Positions 47,502-56,043 of a stretch of 64,000 bases of DNA are shown here, in pieces. The stretch lies in assembly GCF_001636405.1 (NCBI RefSeq), contig NZ_KV440950.1, positions 674,001 to 738,000 on the forward strand, given 5' to 3'. The notes beneath the pieces are model-generated. The model ran no database searches and had not been told where the DNA came from. It saw only the letters and a list, made by a program, of their open reading frames with translations. Numbering within the stretch: position 1 is the first letter of the stretch; each line of letters begins with the position of its first letter. The position numbers and the translations under genes are program-made. This DNA is from Peribacillus frigoritolerans. GTDB lineage: Bacteria > Bacillota > Bacilli > Bacillales > DSM-1321.

Positions 47502-47506
47502 AAGCT

Positions 47507-47893
47507 TTATTTGAAATAATCCGCCGCTAGATCTTCAAGCAACTGTAAGCTTTTATCATTCCACTCTGTTTGGGCTTCGCTTAAAGTGCCTTTCATTTTA
47601 TCAACAGCTTCTCTTAAGGATTCCTTATACTCCGGAATCTCCTCATCGAATGTCCTTACCATATTCTTTGGTACATTGGTTTGCTCCCGGAATGCAAGAG
47701 CACGCCGCTGATGGAACATGGACACTTCCGTTTGCTTCGGGTTATGAAGATCTCCCTGCATGGGATGCTTCGAAACAGCCAACACTTTAACAAGATATGC
47801 AGCAGGTCTGATATCGGTGACTTCCCCGATGTATTTTCCAGTTTTATATATGGCGGTAACCTTATCGCCGATTTTAAAATCCTGTTCTGACAT
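47507..47893 (-). CDS. kapB: KapB, KinB-pathway activator of sporulation
   Basis: This 128-residue protein matches KapB, needed for KinB-dependent phosphorelay input in B. subtilis, where it has been described as a lipoprotein. Here the N-terminus (MSEQDFKIGDKVTAIYKTG) has no signal peptide or lipobox cysteine; a small SH3-like domain and the HPMQGDLHNPKQTEV and FHQRRALAFREQTN blocks identify it. The ATG at 47891-47893 follows AAAGGTGG. kinB itself is not in this window. Confidence 0.88.
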   Translation of the reverse strand: MSEQDFKIGDKVTAIYKTGKYIGEVTDIRPAAYLVKVLAVSKHPMQGDLHNPKQTEVSMFHQRRALAFREQTNVPKNMVRTFDEEIPEYKESLREAVDKMKGTLSEAQTEWNDKSLQLLEDLAADYFK

Positions 47894-48071
47894 TTCCCTA
47901 CCACCTTTCTTTTAACTTCCTTCATGATACATAAGAACAACGATTTTTCACAGTGAATTTGTTCAATTTCGTAAAGATGCTTTTTTTTTGAAAATCGTGT
48001 AAAGTGTACAAATGAAGATGAAAAATGGTGTTTCATGCCATTTTATTTTAAAAAGAAAGAGGTTATGTACA

Positions 48072-48662
48072 ATGACAAACTTTCCGCAATTAACAAGTGA
48101 AGTTTTGGAAAATGAAAAAGCGGTCATCATGCAAACGACGATGGGCGATATTAAAATTAAACTATTCCCTGAACTGGCTCCAAAGACAGTGGAGAATTTC
48201 TTGACACATGCTGAGAACGGTTATTACGAAGGAATCATCTTCCACCGTGTCATCAAGGATTTCATGCTTCAAGGCGGAGATCCGACAGGGACTGGAATGG
48301 GTGGAGAAAGTATTTGGGGAGCTCCATTTGAGGACGAGTTCTCCATGCAATTATTCAATTTGCGCGGAGCTCTTTCCATGGCTAATGCAGGCCCGGGAAC
48401 AAACGGCAGCCAATTCTTCGTCGTACAAGCCCAGCATGTGGACAGCAGGATGGGTGAGCAAATGAAGCAAGCCGGTTATCCGGAAGAAATCATCAGTGCT
48501 TATATGGAACAAGGAGGCACACCTTGGCTGGATCATAAACACTCTGTTTTTGGACAAGTGGTCGAAGGCATGGACGTTGTTGATACGATTGCTAACGTAG
48601 AGACAGTTGCGGGAGACAAGCCAGCAGTTGATGTTGTCATTAAAGGGATCACCATTCTATAA
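48072..48662 (+). CDS. ppiB: Cyclophilin-type peptidyl-prolyl isomerase
   Basis: This 196-residue cyclophilin catalyses proline cis-trans isomerisation in the cytosol. [19 protein letters not shown] holds the catalytic arginine, [14 protein letters not shown] follows, and [15 protein letters not shown] closes the barrel. It is longer than minimal PpiB by an N-terminal stretch and an internal insert around residues 120-150. ATG 48072 is chosen over the upstream one at 48012, since AGAGG lies close to it. The repeat copy B follows. Confidence 0.95.
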   Translation: MTNFPQLTSEVLENEKAVIMQTTMGDIKIKLFPELAPKTVENFLTHAENGYYEGIIFHRVIKDFMLQGGDPTGTGMGGESIWGAPFEDEFSMQLFNLRGALSMANAGPGTNGSQFFVVQAQHVDSRMGEQMKQAGYPEEIISAYMEQGGTPWLDHKHSVFGQVVEGMDVVDTIANVETVAGDKPAVDVVIKGITIL

Positions 48663-48666
48663 ATAA

Positions 48667-48887
48667 AAGCTGTTTTCACATACTTTGTTGCTATTGACAG
48701 GTAGTGAGTTGTGGTTGATTTCCCCTCCAGATGCTCGCTTTCCGCGGGGCGGGCGGTGAGCCTCCTCGGCGTAAACGCCTATGGGGTCTCACCTATCCCG
48801 CTGCTCCCGCAGGGGTCTCGCACTTCCGCTCCAATCAACCTTAAATAGTTTCGTTTTAAAAACAACAATCTTTACGAAAAGAGCCTA
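48667..48887 (+). repeat. Interspersed element, copy B
   Basis: Begins with AGCTGTTTTCACATACTTTG and ends with TTTACGAAAAGAGCCT. The core is nearly identical to copy C: TCGCTTTCCGCGGGGCGGGC, GTGAGCCTCCTCGGCG, TAAACGCCTATGGGGTC and CCGCTGCTCCCGCAGG. The two ends are imperfect inverted repeats (AGGCTxTTTTC), and the core contains several GC-rich palindromic blocks. It stands between ppiB and a small gene and carries no coding frame. Confidence 0.88.
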
Positions 48888-48898
48888 AATAAAAGATA

Positions 48899-48930
48899 AG
48901 CGAGGGGCTCAGTGCCTCTCGTTTTTACGT
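48899..48930 (+). terminator. Terminator downstream of copy B
   Basis: GCGAGGGGC pairs with GCCTCTCGT (one G-U) around TCAGT, followed by a T run. It may serve ppiB transcripts reading through the repeat. Confidence 0.6.
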
Positions 48931-49020
48931 TTTAGTGGATTACGCCCACTAGTGGATTGTTCTGGTAATTGATATAATGAGAGAATGCAGTTTAATTCCC
49001 TATCAGGAAGGATGTAACGG

Positions 49021-49245
49021 ATGGACTTTCTCAATCATGCTTTACTAGGTTTGTTTCTTTACTTTCCGGAAGACAAGACTGAATATATCTCGGCTGGTAT
49101 AACTTGCTTCATTTTTTTAGTGGCCGCCGTTTTTACGATGAGGGCAATTATAAGATATTCAAAGAAGGAAGAATTGAAAACGAAGCAATTCGAAGATGAG
49201 GTCACCAGAAGGAACCAGCGTATAAAGGATGATACCATTTCCTGA
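49021..49245 (+). CDS. Small membrane protein of unknown function
   Basis: This 74-residue protein has one or two hydrophobic stretches (HALLGLFLYF and GITCFIFLVAAVFTMRAII) and a highly charged C-terminal tail. ATG 49021 follows AAGGATG. I do not recognise a family. The frame has a good site and ends before the next gene, so a real gene is likely. Confidence 0.6.
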   Translation: MDFLNHALLGLFLYFPEDKTEYISAGITCFIFLVAAVFTMRAIIRYSKKEELKTKQFEDEVTRRNQRIKDDTIS

Positions 49246-49412
49246 TCCCGGAAGATGCCTGCATCGCGAGCCCCTTTTTTTGATATTGATTATCTGAATA
49301 TGAATGGTATTATGTTTTGTTAGAAGGTCGTAAAGAATTAAATGTTCCCTTCTCAGCATAAGCATTTTATACTATAAGCATAGAGATAGAAATTTTGGGG
49401 GCGTAATTGGTT

Positions 49413-49889
49413 ATGCAAATCGTAGCTAAAAGAATGATTGCGGCAGATACGGTCAAGGATTTTTTCATTCAGCACTGGGAGACGACTCAAGTCGTTTTTT
49501 CAAGAGGCTTGTTTCATTATGCGGAACTTGAGGGTGTTGGGGTGATGGACGAGAATGGAAAAATCACGGGGTTGGGAACATACAAATTATCCGACCATGT
49601 ATGTCAGATCATCTCTTTGAACAGTGAGCATGAGAATCAAGGTGTGGGCTCATCATTGCTTTATGTGATGGAAAATATCGCTAAGGAAAAAAATTGCCAT
49701 ACTATTAAAGCGATTACAACGAACGATAATCTACAGGCGTTGAAGTTTTTTCAAAAGCGTGGTTATGTCATTTCGGAAATCGTTAAAAATGCCGTGGAAG
49801 AATCACGGAAAATCAAGCCGGAAATACCATTCTACAGTTTTGATGGAATTCCGATCCGAGACGAGATCATACTGGAGAAATGCTTATAA
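49413..49889 (+). CDS. GNAT family N-acetyltransferase
   Basis: This 158-residue protein has the GNAT fold. Motif A (acetyl-CoA pyrophosphate loop) is ENQGVGSSLLYVMENIA near residues 75-90, followed by NDNLQALKFFQKRGYV (motif B). The acceptor is not evident. The ATG at 49413 is chosen over TTG 49407, following GGGGGCG. It precedes the bPH gene by 40 bases; the two may be cotranscribed. Confidence 0.85.
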   Translation: MQIVAKRMIAADTVKDFFIQHWETTQVVFSRGLFHYAELEGVGVMDENGKITGLGTYKLSDHVCQIISLNSEHENQGVGSSLLYVMENIAKEKNCHTIKAITTNDNLQALKFFQKRGYVISEIVKNAVEESRKIKPEIPFYSFDGIPIRDEIILEKCL

Positions 49890-49929
49890 TAAGGTGAAGT
49901 TCACCTGGATATTGATAGGGGGAATGGTT

Positions 49930-50544
49930 ATGTTTAAGAAAATGGCGGCTGATGCCCTTGGTCTTAGTGATATTGGAAGTGTGATTAGTCCTGCAGATTA
50001 TGACAAGGTGGATGCAGATGATTATATCATGCATGAAGATGGGGAAAAAATTTATTTCCTGATTAAATCGAAAACCGATGAGTACTGCTTCACGAATCAA
50101 GCGTTCATACATTTGGACGGCACAAGTGCAATCAGCAAAAAGCGAACACTTACGAGATATAGCTACAGCCAGTATACGATTTCCAACGCCACGCTTGAAA
50201 CCGCAGGGACAGTGGACTTGGATGCGGAAATTAAATTTTCGATCGGTGCAAAGACGTTCTCCATTGATGTCCATAAGAAATTCATTGAAGAATTAAAGGA
50301 CTTGTTCAAATCACTCGTGAAAATATCTGAAATTAGCCATGAGAATGAGTTTGCCCTTCAATATGCCCAGCAAAGCGTAAACCTTGCTTCTTCCACTTTG
50401 AACCAGGTTCGCACTGATGGAAGCCAAATGGCGGCAAGTTTCAAGGAAATAAATTCGGCCGCTTTCGAATGGTTGATGGACAGCCGGAAAAAGTACCATG
50501 TGAAAGATTTTGGCTTTGTTTTTGAGAAATATATCAATAATTAA
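49930..50544 (+). CDS. bPH-domain protein, YvbH-like
   Basis: This 204-residue protein has a bacterial PH-like domain (about 20-130, with FLIKSKTDEYCFTNQAFIH and KRTLTRYSYSQYTISNA) followed by the YvbH-type oligomerisation helices. The function is unknown. The ATG at 49930 follows AGGGGG; ATG 49924 is closer to that site but less likely. A strong terminator follows. Confidence 0.82.
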   Translation: MFKKMAADALGLSDIGSVISPADYDKVDADDYIMHEDGEKIYFLIKSKTDEYCFTNQAFIHLDGTSAISKKRTLTRYSYSQYTISNATLETAGTVDLDAEIKFSIGAKTFSIDVHKKFIEELKDLFKSLVKISEISHENEFALQYAQQSVNLASSTLNQVRTDGSQMAASFKEINSAAFEWLMDSRKKYHVKDFGFVFEKYINN

Positions 50545-50586
50545 AAAAGAAGGCGAACACAGAATGATGTGTCCGCCTTCTTTTTT
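50543..50586. terminator. Bidirectional terminator between the bPH gene and manganese catalase
   Basis: AAAAAAGAAGGCG-ACAC pairs with GTGT-CGCCTTCTTTTTT around a short loop. Confidence 0.88.
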
Positions 50587-51442
50587 AATTATTCAAATCA
50601 TTCAATCCCGGGCTATGCTCATTTGGCATATCCGGCATTTCAGGGACCGGGAATCCTTTTGGCGGCTCGGTAACAGCAAGGTTTCCGCCATTTCGGCTCG
50701 GTGTCTCCCCTTGGAAAATCTGGCTGATCCGCGTTTGATCCATCCTGAAATTGAATTGGGCATTATGGTAGCCTAAATCCACATATTTGCGGCATTCAGG
50801 ATATTTGTTCAAATCATAATTAGGCACAGGGAAGATTTTTCCCCAGTCGACCCCAAGTGTTTCCAATGCCTTGGCAAATGCATTTTGGTGGGAATTGTCG
50901 CGAACCATTAAAAATGCCAGTGTTTCGCGCATTGTTTTATTGGAACTCATTTCATAAATCCTGGACTTTTGCAGGACTCCTGTAGATTCAAGCATGACAT
51001 TATTCAAAAGGTTCGCCACAAGATTACCATGATCATAAACCCATGATCCGTTCCATGGGTTGCCGCCAGCATCGACGGGCAGGGATGCTTTCGCACCGAT
51101 GATGAAATGGTGGGGGTTTGCGCCGCCTTTGATGACTTCATCCAATGGGGCGCCATCGGTACCGGAATCTCCAGGCATATCCCCGCCAGCATCATTCAGC
51201 AGCTGATTGATGGTTGATTGGACAAGTTCGACGTGGCTCAGCTCCTCCAAGAAAACCCCGCGAATTAAATCACGATATTGTTTAGCCTTGCCGCGGAAGT
51301 TGGCGCTTTGGAAAGAATATTGCATCATTGTCCGCATTTCACCGAATTGCCCTCCAAGCGTTTCCTGGAGCACTTTTGCTGCATTTGGATCAGGCTTATC
51401 GGGAACGATCATATTGATTAAGTCTTCTTTATAGAAGTACAA
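50585..51442 (-). CDS. Manganese catalase
   Basis: This 285-residue protein is a dimanganese catalase (CotJC/YdbD-like). The ferritin-like bundle has metal residues in GEMRTMMQYSFQSAN, FLEELSHVELVQSTINQLL, NNVMLESTGVLQKSRIYEM and DNSHQNAFAKALETLG. The C-terminal tail is Pro-rich and typical of spore-associated members. TTG at 51440-51442 follows AGGAGGG. It would detoxify hydrogen peroxide, possibly in or on the spore. Confidence 0.93.
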   Translation of the reverse strand: MYFYKEDLINMIVPDKPDPNAAKVLQETLGGQFGEMRTMMQYSFQSANFRGKAKQYRDLIRGVFLEELSHVELVQSTINQLLNDAGGDMPGDSGTDGAPLDEVIKGGANPHHFIIGAKASLPVDAGGNPWNGSWVYDHGNLVANLLNNVMLESTGVLQKSRIYEMSSNKTMRETLAFLMVRDNSHQNAFAKALETLGVDWGKIFPVPNYDLNKYPECRKYVDLGYHNAQFNFRMDQTRISQIFQGETPSRNGGNLAVTEPPKGFPVPEMPDMPNEHSPGLNDLNN

Positions 51443-51585
51443 ATGGAAGCCCTCCTTAAAATGAATATTTCTAAGTTAGCTTCTGTTATCTGAATTAAAT
51501 TATTCCTAAGGTAAAAAGTACCTTTATGGAATGGCGGGAAGAGAGAAATACTAGAGGGAAGAACGATTTTGAAAGGATGTTGCAC

Positions 51586-52341
51586 ATGCTATCCAATCAG
51601 CAGCTAAAAGAATTTCAACAGCAATTGCAGCAAACGAAGCAAGAGTTGGAAGAGCGATTAAATGATTCAGGCAACTACGATTTAAGAAGAAGCCTGGAGG
51701 ATTCGACTGGTGAGTTATCGAGTTACGATAATCATCCCGGAGATGAAGGAACCGAGTTATATGAACGGGAAAAGGATTTAGCCCTTTCCGAGCATGATCG
51801 GGATGAAATAAGGGATATTGAACGAGCGCTTTCTGCCATCGAGGCAGGTGAGTATGGAAAATGCGAGGTTTGTTCAAAGGAAATACCTCTTGAACGTTTG
51901 AAAGCGATCCCTACTACGACTTATTGTGTCGAGCATACCCCCTCACAGGAAACTTCGGACAATCGGCCGGTGGAAGAGGAAGTGCTCGGACCCCCATTTG
52001 GGAGGTTTGATTATGATGACCGGCATGAATCGGTTGCGTACGATGCGGAAGATTCTTGGCAGGATGTTGCCAGTTATGGAACATCTGAATCGCCTTCCGA
52101 TTTCTTAAATCCGCCAAACGATTACGAAGATATGTATGTGGAATCTGAAGAAAATGTCGGCTATGTGGAAAATTATGAAAATTTCGTTGGTGTGGATATA
52201 TACGGTAAAGAGGTAACGGTTTATCCGAACTCTCAATATGAAGAATTGAAGGAAGAACTTTTTGAAGAAAATATTCAAACCCCGTTTGGGGATTTACCCC
52301 GATATGAGCATGATCCTTATGTGGATGAAGAAAAAGAATGA
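51586..52341 (+). CDS. YteA family TraR/DksA-type zinc-finger protein
   Basis: This 251-residue protein has an N-terminal coiled coil, a TraR/DksA-type domain and a long acidic C-terminal region typical of the YteA sporulation-family proteins. The finger is CEVCSKEIPLERLKAIPTTT then YCVEH, so the last ligand is His rather than Cys. The HPGDEGTELYEREKDLALSE segment is the DksA-like linker. I start at ATG 51586 (MLSNQQLKEF), with AAAGGATG upstream. It may bind RNA polymerase, but no direct evidence is present. Confidence 0.85.
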   Translation: MLSNQQLKEFQQQLQQTKQELEERLNDSGNYDLRRSLEDSTGELSSYDNHPGDEGTELYEREKDLALSEHDRDEIRDIERALSAIEAGEYGKCEVCSKEIPLERLKAIPTTTYCVEHTPSQETSDNRPVEEEVLGPPFGRFDYDDRHESVAYDAEDSWQDVASYGTSESPSDFLNPPNDYEDMYVESEENVGYVENYENFVGVDIYGKEVTVYPNSQYEELKEELFEENIQTPFGDLPRYEHDPYVDEEKE

Positions 52342-52345
52342 AAAA

Positions 52346-52380
52346 GAAGAACCAGGATTCTAAGCCTGGTTCTTTTTTTA
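52346..52380 (+). terminator. Terminator after the YteA-like gene
   Basis: AAGAACCAGG pairs with CCTGGTTCTT around ATTCTAAG and is followed by a T run. Copy C begins three bases later. Confidence 0.88.
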
Positions 52381-52383
52381 TTT

Positions 52384-52604
52384 AGGCTGTTTTCACATAC
52401 TTTGTTGCTATTTACCAAGTAGTGAGGTGTGGTTAATTTCCCCTCCGGATGCTCGCTTTCCGCGGGGCGGGCGGTGAGCCTCCTCGGCGTAAACGCCTGT
52501 GGGGTCTCACCTGTCCCGCTGCTCCTGCAGGAGTCTCGCACTTCCGCTCAATCAACATTAAATAGTTTCGTTTTAAAAACAAAGATCTTTCCGAAAAGAG
52601 CCTT
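52384..52604 (+). repeat. Interspersed element, copy C
   Basis: Begins with AGGCTGTTTTCACATACTTT and ends with CTTTCCGAAAAGAGCCT, almost the same 220-base length as copy B and the same orientation. Differences are single-base (for example GGATGCTC for AGATGCTC, GTCTCACCTGTCC for GTCTCACCTATCC). It lies between a terminator and the convergent patB, whose coding end begins four bases later. Confidence 0.9.
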
Positions 52605-52607
52605 TAT

Positions 52608-53783
52608 TTAAGAAAAAGCCAATTTCAACCGGTTTAGCCCATCCATCAGGACGCTGCGTGAACAACCGAGATTCATTCGGACGAAACCTTCTCCGCCAGG
52701 TCCGTATTTAGAACCAGGCTCCAATGCGAGCTTCCCTTGATGGATCAGTCGATCCTTTATTTCCTTGTCGGTCAATCCAAGGTCACGGCAGTCAATCCAT
52801 AAAAGGTAAGAGGCTTCCGGATGCATGACATGCAGTGAAGGGATTTCGGCTGCAATGAATTCCTCTGCCACTTTTATATTCTCCTCAATGTAGCCAATCA
52901 TGTCTTCCAGCCATTCCAAGCCCTCCCGATATGCGGCTTCCATTGCTGTTAAGGCAAAGATGTTAAGGCCATGGAAGGCCAGTTTCGTTTGCGCCATTTG
53001 CAGTTTCTTCTGCAATCTTTCATTACTGGTGATCAGGAATGAAGCCTGAAGGCCGGCAATATTGAATGTTTTGCTTGGCGCCATCAATGTAACGGTCCTA
53101 TCCGCTAATTTTCCTGAAAGGGAGCCGATCGGATAATGCTTGGATGTTGTATGGAATAAGTCAGCATGTATCTCATCACTGACGATGACTACATCATATT
53201 TTTCACATAGCTCCCCGATCCGCAAGAGTTCATCCTTTGTCCAAACGCGTCCGCCAGGGTTATGCGGACTGCAAAAAAGAAATAGTTTCACTCCGCTTTT
53301 CAGCTTGTCCTCAAAATCGTTGAAATCAATCTCGAAGCGGTCCTTTTCTATGATAAGGGGACTATTGACCACTTCCCGGTCATTATTTTTGATCATATCA
53401 AAAAATGGGGTATAGACGGGAGATTGTAACAGTATTTTATCGCCCGGGTTCGTGAATGCCTGGATCGTTGTACCGATTGCGGAAACGATGCCGGAGCTGA
53501 ATGAAATCCACTTCTTATCGATTTGCCAGGAGTGCCGGTCTTTAAGCCAGCTTTGAATTTCAGTGAAAACCGTTTCAGAAGGGACGGTATAGCCGAAAAT
53601 TGGATGATTCAAGCGTTCCATCAATGCCTTTTGAATGCCCTCAGGAGATGGGAAGTCCATATCGGCAACCCACATTGGCAGAACATCCTCACGCCCATAT
53701 AAGGATGTGAGGGAGTTTTTATCCCATTTTGCAGACCCTGAATTTTCCCTGTTGATTTGTTCTTCAAATATTGATTTGTTCAA
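52608..53783 (-). CDS. patB: PatB/MalY family C-S lyase (cystathionine beta-lyase)
   Basis: This 391-residue PLP enzyme is PatB/MalY-like, cleaving C-S bonds in cystathionine and cysteine conjugates. DVLPMWVADMDFPSPEGI, FLFCSPHNPGGRVWTKDEL and the PLP lysine in MAPSKTFNIAGLQAS mark the family. I choose TTG 53783 (MNKSIFEEQINR), with GGTGG seven bases before; GTG 53795 is the longer option. It is convergent with copy C and divergent from yugE. Confidence 0.93.
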   Translation of the reverse strand: MNKSIFEEQINRENSGSAKWDKNSLTSLYGREDVLPMWVADMDFPSPEGIQKALMERLNHPIFGYTVPSETVFTEIQSWLKDRHSWQIDKKWISFSSGIVSAIGTTIQAFTNPGDKILLQSPVYTPFFDMIKNNDREVVNSPLIIEKDRFEIDFNDFEDKLKSGVKLFLFCSPHNPGGRVWTKDELLRIGELCEKYDVVIVSDEIHADLFHTTSKHYPIGSLSGKLADRTVTLMAPSKTFNIAGLQASFLITSNERLQKKLQMAQTKLAFHGLNIFALTAMEAAYREGLEWLEDMIGYIEENIKVAEEFIAAEIPSLHVMHPEASYLLWIDCRDLGLTDKEIKDRLIHQGKLALEPGSKYGPGGEGFVRMNLGCSRSVLMDGLNRLKLAFS

Positions 53784-53886
53784 AATATCCACCACCGAAT
53801 AAAAATTTGTCGTCTTCGCGAAAAGCCTGTTGTTATGATACTATGATATCATGTTCTTTGAAAATATTGAGCAGGTGATAAATTAG

Positions 53887-54147
53887 ATGGATACACAGCA
53901 AATGAATTTAGCGTTGGTTGCCGTTTTACAAGAATGGGACCCTTTCAAGATAGGTTGGGATCTATATGAGCCGGAAATTGCAGATACGGTCGTAGCAATC
54001 CGGGATATAGATGACCCGAAGGAACTGGCGGAAAGAATAAAATCCATTTACGAGTTCGCATTCGATGAATCCATTCAGATGGAAAAGTGCCTGGACGTTG
54101 CACGAAAGCTACTCATCATAAAAAATGATGCCAGCTGTTCGATATAA
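53887..54147 (+). CDS. yugE: YugE, DUF1871 family protein
   Basis: This 86-residue protein has the same length and type as YugE (DUF1871), helical, of unknown function. LQEWDPFKIGWDLYEPEIAD and the AERIKSIYEFAFDESI block are characteristic. ATG 53887 follows GAGCAGGTG. It is followed by a hairpin terminator, then the minisatellite. Confidence 0.88.
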   Translation: MDTQQMNLALVAVLQEWDPFKIGWDLYEPEIADTVVAIRDIDDPKELAERIKSIYEFAFDESIQMEKCLDVARKLLIIKNDASCSI

Positions 54148-54152
54148 AGGTG

Positions 54153-54188
54153 AAAAAGGTGTACCCGGAAATCAGGGGCACCTTTTTT
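54153..54188 (+). terminator. Terminator after yugE
   Basis: AAAAAGGTG pairs with CACCTTTTTT around 17 bases, extended by partial pairing of ACCC and GGGG. Confidence 0.75.
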
Positions 54189-54245
54189 ACGTTGTTTTTT
54201 TGCTCTATACCCATAGTTTGTTCAGTTAACTGATGGTTTGTGCAG

Positions 54246-54411
54246 TATACTCGTGAATTTCAGTGATTTACCCGTGAGATTCGGCGATTTATTGGTGAAT
54301 TGTGCTTTTACTCGTAAGTTTGTGCAGTATACTCGTGAATTACAGCCATTTACTCGTGAATTTCGCCCATTTACTCGTGAATTACAGCGATTTACTCGTG
54401 AGTTTACGTTG
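54246..54411. repeat. 21-bp tandem repeat (minisatellite) next to yugF
   Basis: Eight units with core TACTCGTGAATT start at 54248, 54269, 54290, 54309, 54330, 54351, 54372 and 54393, so spacing is 21 bases except one of 19. Consensus is TTTACTCGTGAATTxCAGCxA. The array ends just inside the last codons of yugF on the minus strand. A 21-base period makes an open frame of seven-residue repeats on the plus strand, which I take as a by-product. Confidence 0.9.
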
Positions 54412-55246
54412 GGGTGGCTACTCCAATAAACCCCTTAATTAGTTGATACACTTCTTCAGGTTTCTCCTCTGGAAGAAGGTGCCCGGAATCCTCAATGACA
54501 ACAAGCTCGGAATTGGGCAGATCATCATGGAGCCTTTCGCCGATACTCAATGGCACCACTCGATCATGTCTTCCCCAAATAAGCAGGCATGGTGTATGAA
54601 TATAACTAAGGTCCTCCTTCAGCAAATCGATTTCCTTATCTCGAAGCATCCTTCCCAATGCCCGGAAAATATCATGCTTCTTTATGAATGGCCCGAGATA
54701 TCCCTGCCGCATTTCATCGTCGATCATCGCCGGGTCATGGACGACATTTTTCAAGTTCTTTTCGATACCTGATTTTTGCAGATACCGTTTTATCCCGTAT
54801 GAAAAGAAAGGCAGGTAACTGACCATTTTCATTTTTTCCGAATAGCCGGGCTGATAGCCTGAGCCGGCAAGTAGAATGGCATGGTCGACAAGATCAGGAT
54901 ATGACTTGATGAGCTGCAGGGAAATCTGCCCGCCCATGGAATGGCCGATGATACTGAATTTCCTGATGCCTTTTCCCTCCAGGAACATAACGACGGATTT
55001 AGCGATGTTTCGGAATGAATATGTATATCGATAATCTTTTCCGCTTTGCCCGAATGGCGGGAGGTCTATGGAGATCACATTGTATTCCTTGATTAAATGG
55101 GGGACTAATTTACGGAAACTGAAGCTCGATGACAAAAATCCGTGAAGCAGGACAAGGGTGGGGAGAGAATCATCGATTCGGTCATATTCAAAATAGATTT
55201 CGATATTCCCTACCCGTTCGAGACCTTTGATTGTATGACTTTCCAT
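54404..55246 (-). CDS. yugF: Alpha/beta hydrolase YugF
   Basis: This 280-residue enzyme is an alpha/beta hydrolase like YugF. The oxyanion region is LVLLHGFLSSSFSFRKL, the nucleophile serine is in IGHSMGGQISLQ, the acid aspartate in IWGRHDRVVP and the histidine in DSGHLLPEEKPEEV. The substrate is unknown. I start at ATG 55246 (MESHTIKG), behind GGAGGAGG; an in-frame extension to 55279 has no site. Its last codons overlap the minisatellite by eight bases. Confidence 0.9.
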   Translation of the reverse strand: MESHTIKGLERVGNIEIYFEYDRIDDSLPTLVLLHGFLSSSFSFRKLVPHLIKEYNVISIDLPPFGQSGKDYRYTYSFRNIAKSVVMFLEGKGIRKFSIIGHSMGGQISLQLIKSYPDLVDHAILLAGSGYQPGYSEKMKMVSYLPFFSYGIKRYLQKSGIEKNLKNVVHDPAMIDDEMRQGYLGPFIKKHDIFRALGRMLRDKEIDLLKEDLSYIHTPCLLIWGRHDRVVPLSIGERLHDDLPNSELVVIEDSGHLLPEEKPEEVYQLIKGFIGVATPT

Positions 55247-55312
55247 ATAAGCTCCTCCTCCATTGTGATAAAAACCCATATTACCCTGAATACTCCAAAA
55301 AAGGTCCTATAA

Positions 55313-55330
55313 TACTGTTGCATAACAGTA
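55313..55330. promoter_or_regulatory. Perfect inverted repeat between yugF and alaR, candidate operator
   Basis: TACTGTT-GCAT-AACAGTA has 7-base arms without mismatch, about 60 bases before TATAAT at 55390-55395 on the alaR side. It may bind AlaR itself or another regulator of yugF; the sequence does not tell which. Confidence 0.45.
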
Positions 55331-55542
55331 ATTGTAATAATAACGATGAAAAAAGACAATTACTATAACAGGTCACCAGCCAATTTTGATATAATAGTGT
55401 AAGTTTATCCTGACAGCATAGGACTTATTAAATTATATTGTCATATAGGTTTTTTAAAAAGTCTAATAAGGTAATTCGTGAGACTATCTGCCAGCCAAAC
55501 CATTACAGCTAAATTAGTGAATTCCAAAAGGGGGGTTTTCCA

Positions 55543-56043
55543 ATGCACTTGAATGAAGAGGAATTGGAAGTCTTGAGAATCATTGAAAATAACAGCCGGA
55601 TTGATCTGAAGGATTTGGCTAAAATGACCGATCAATCAGATTCGGACATTGAAATAACATTGAAGAAATTGGAAGATATGCGGGTCATTGTACGTTACTT
55701 AACAGTCATCAACTGGGCTAAAGTGGATGAATACCATGGTGTCACAGCGATGATCGATGTAAAGGTCACTCCAAAACGCGGCGTCGGTTTCGATGATGTT
55801 GCAAAAAGGATTTACAAATTCAAAGAAGTCGAGTCCGTTTATTTAATGTCTGGGGCTTATGATCTTTCAGTCATTGTCGAAGGGCGTTCGATGAACGAAG
55901 TGGCAAGCTTCGTTTCGGAAAAACTTTCGACACTGGATTCCGTCATTTCTACGACGACTCACTTCATAATGAAAAAATACAAGCATGATGGCACCATTTT
56001 TGATCAAACTGAAGAAGATAAGCGGATAGTGGTGTCACCATGA
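55543..56043 (+). CDS. alaR: Lrp/AsnC family regulator AlaR
   Basis: This 166-residue protein is an Lrp/AsnC regulator, matching AlaR (YugG) upstream of alaT in B. subtilis. An N-terminal HTH (ENNSRIDLKDLAKMTDQSD, about 16-34) is followed by a RAM-type ligand domain (EVESVYLMSGAYDLSVIVEG). It is expected to control alanine synthesis from its own operon. ATG 55543 follows a GGGGGG site. Its stop overlaps the alaT start by four bases. Confidence 0.92.
   Translation: MHLNEEELEVLRIIENNSRIDLKDLAKMTDQSDSDIEITLKKLEDMRVIVRYLTVINWAKVDEYHGVTAMIDVKVTPKRGVGFDDVAKRIYKFKEVESVYLMSGAYDLSVIVEGRSMNEVASFVSEKLSTLDSVISTTTHFIMKKYKHDGTIFDQTEEDKRIVVSP

Noticed and set aside
54238..54429. 63-residue plus-strand open frame with FTREFxx repeats
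   Set aside because: It is a by-product of the 21-bp minisatellite and has no ribosome binding site.
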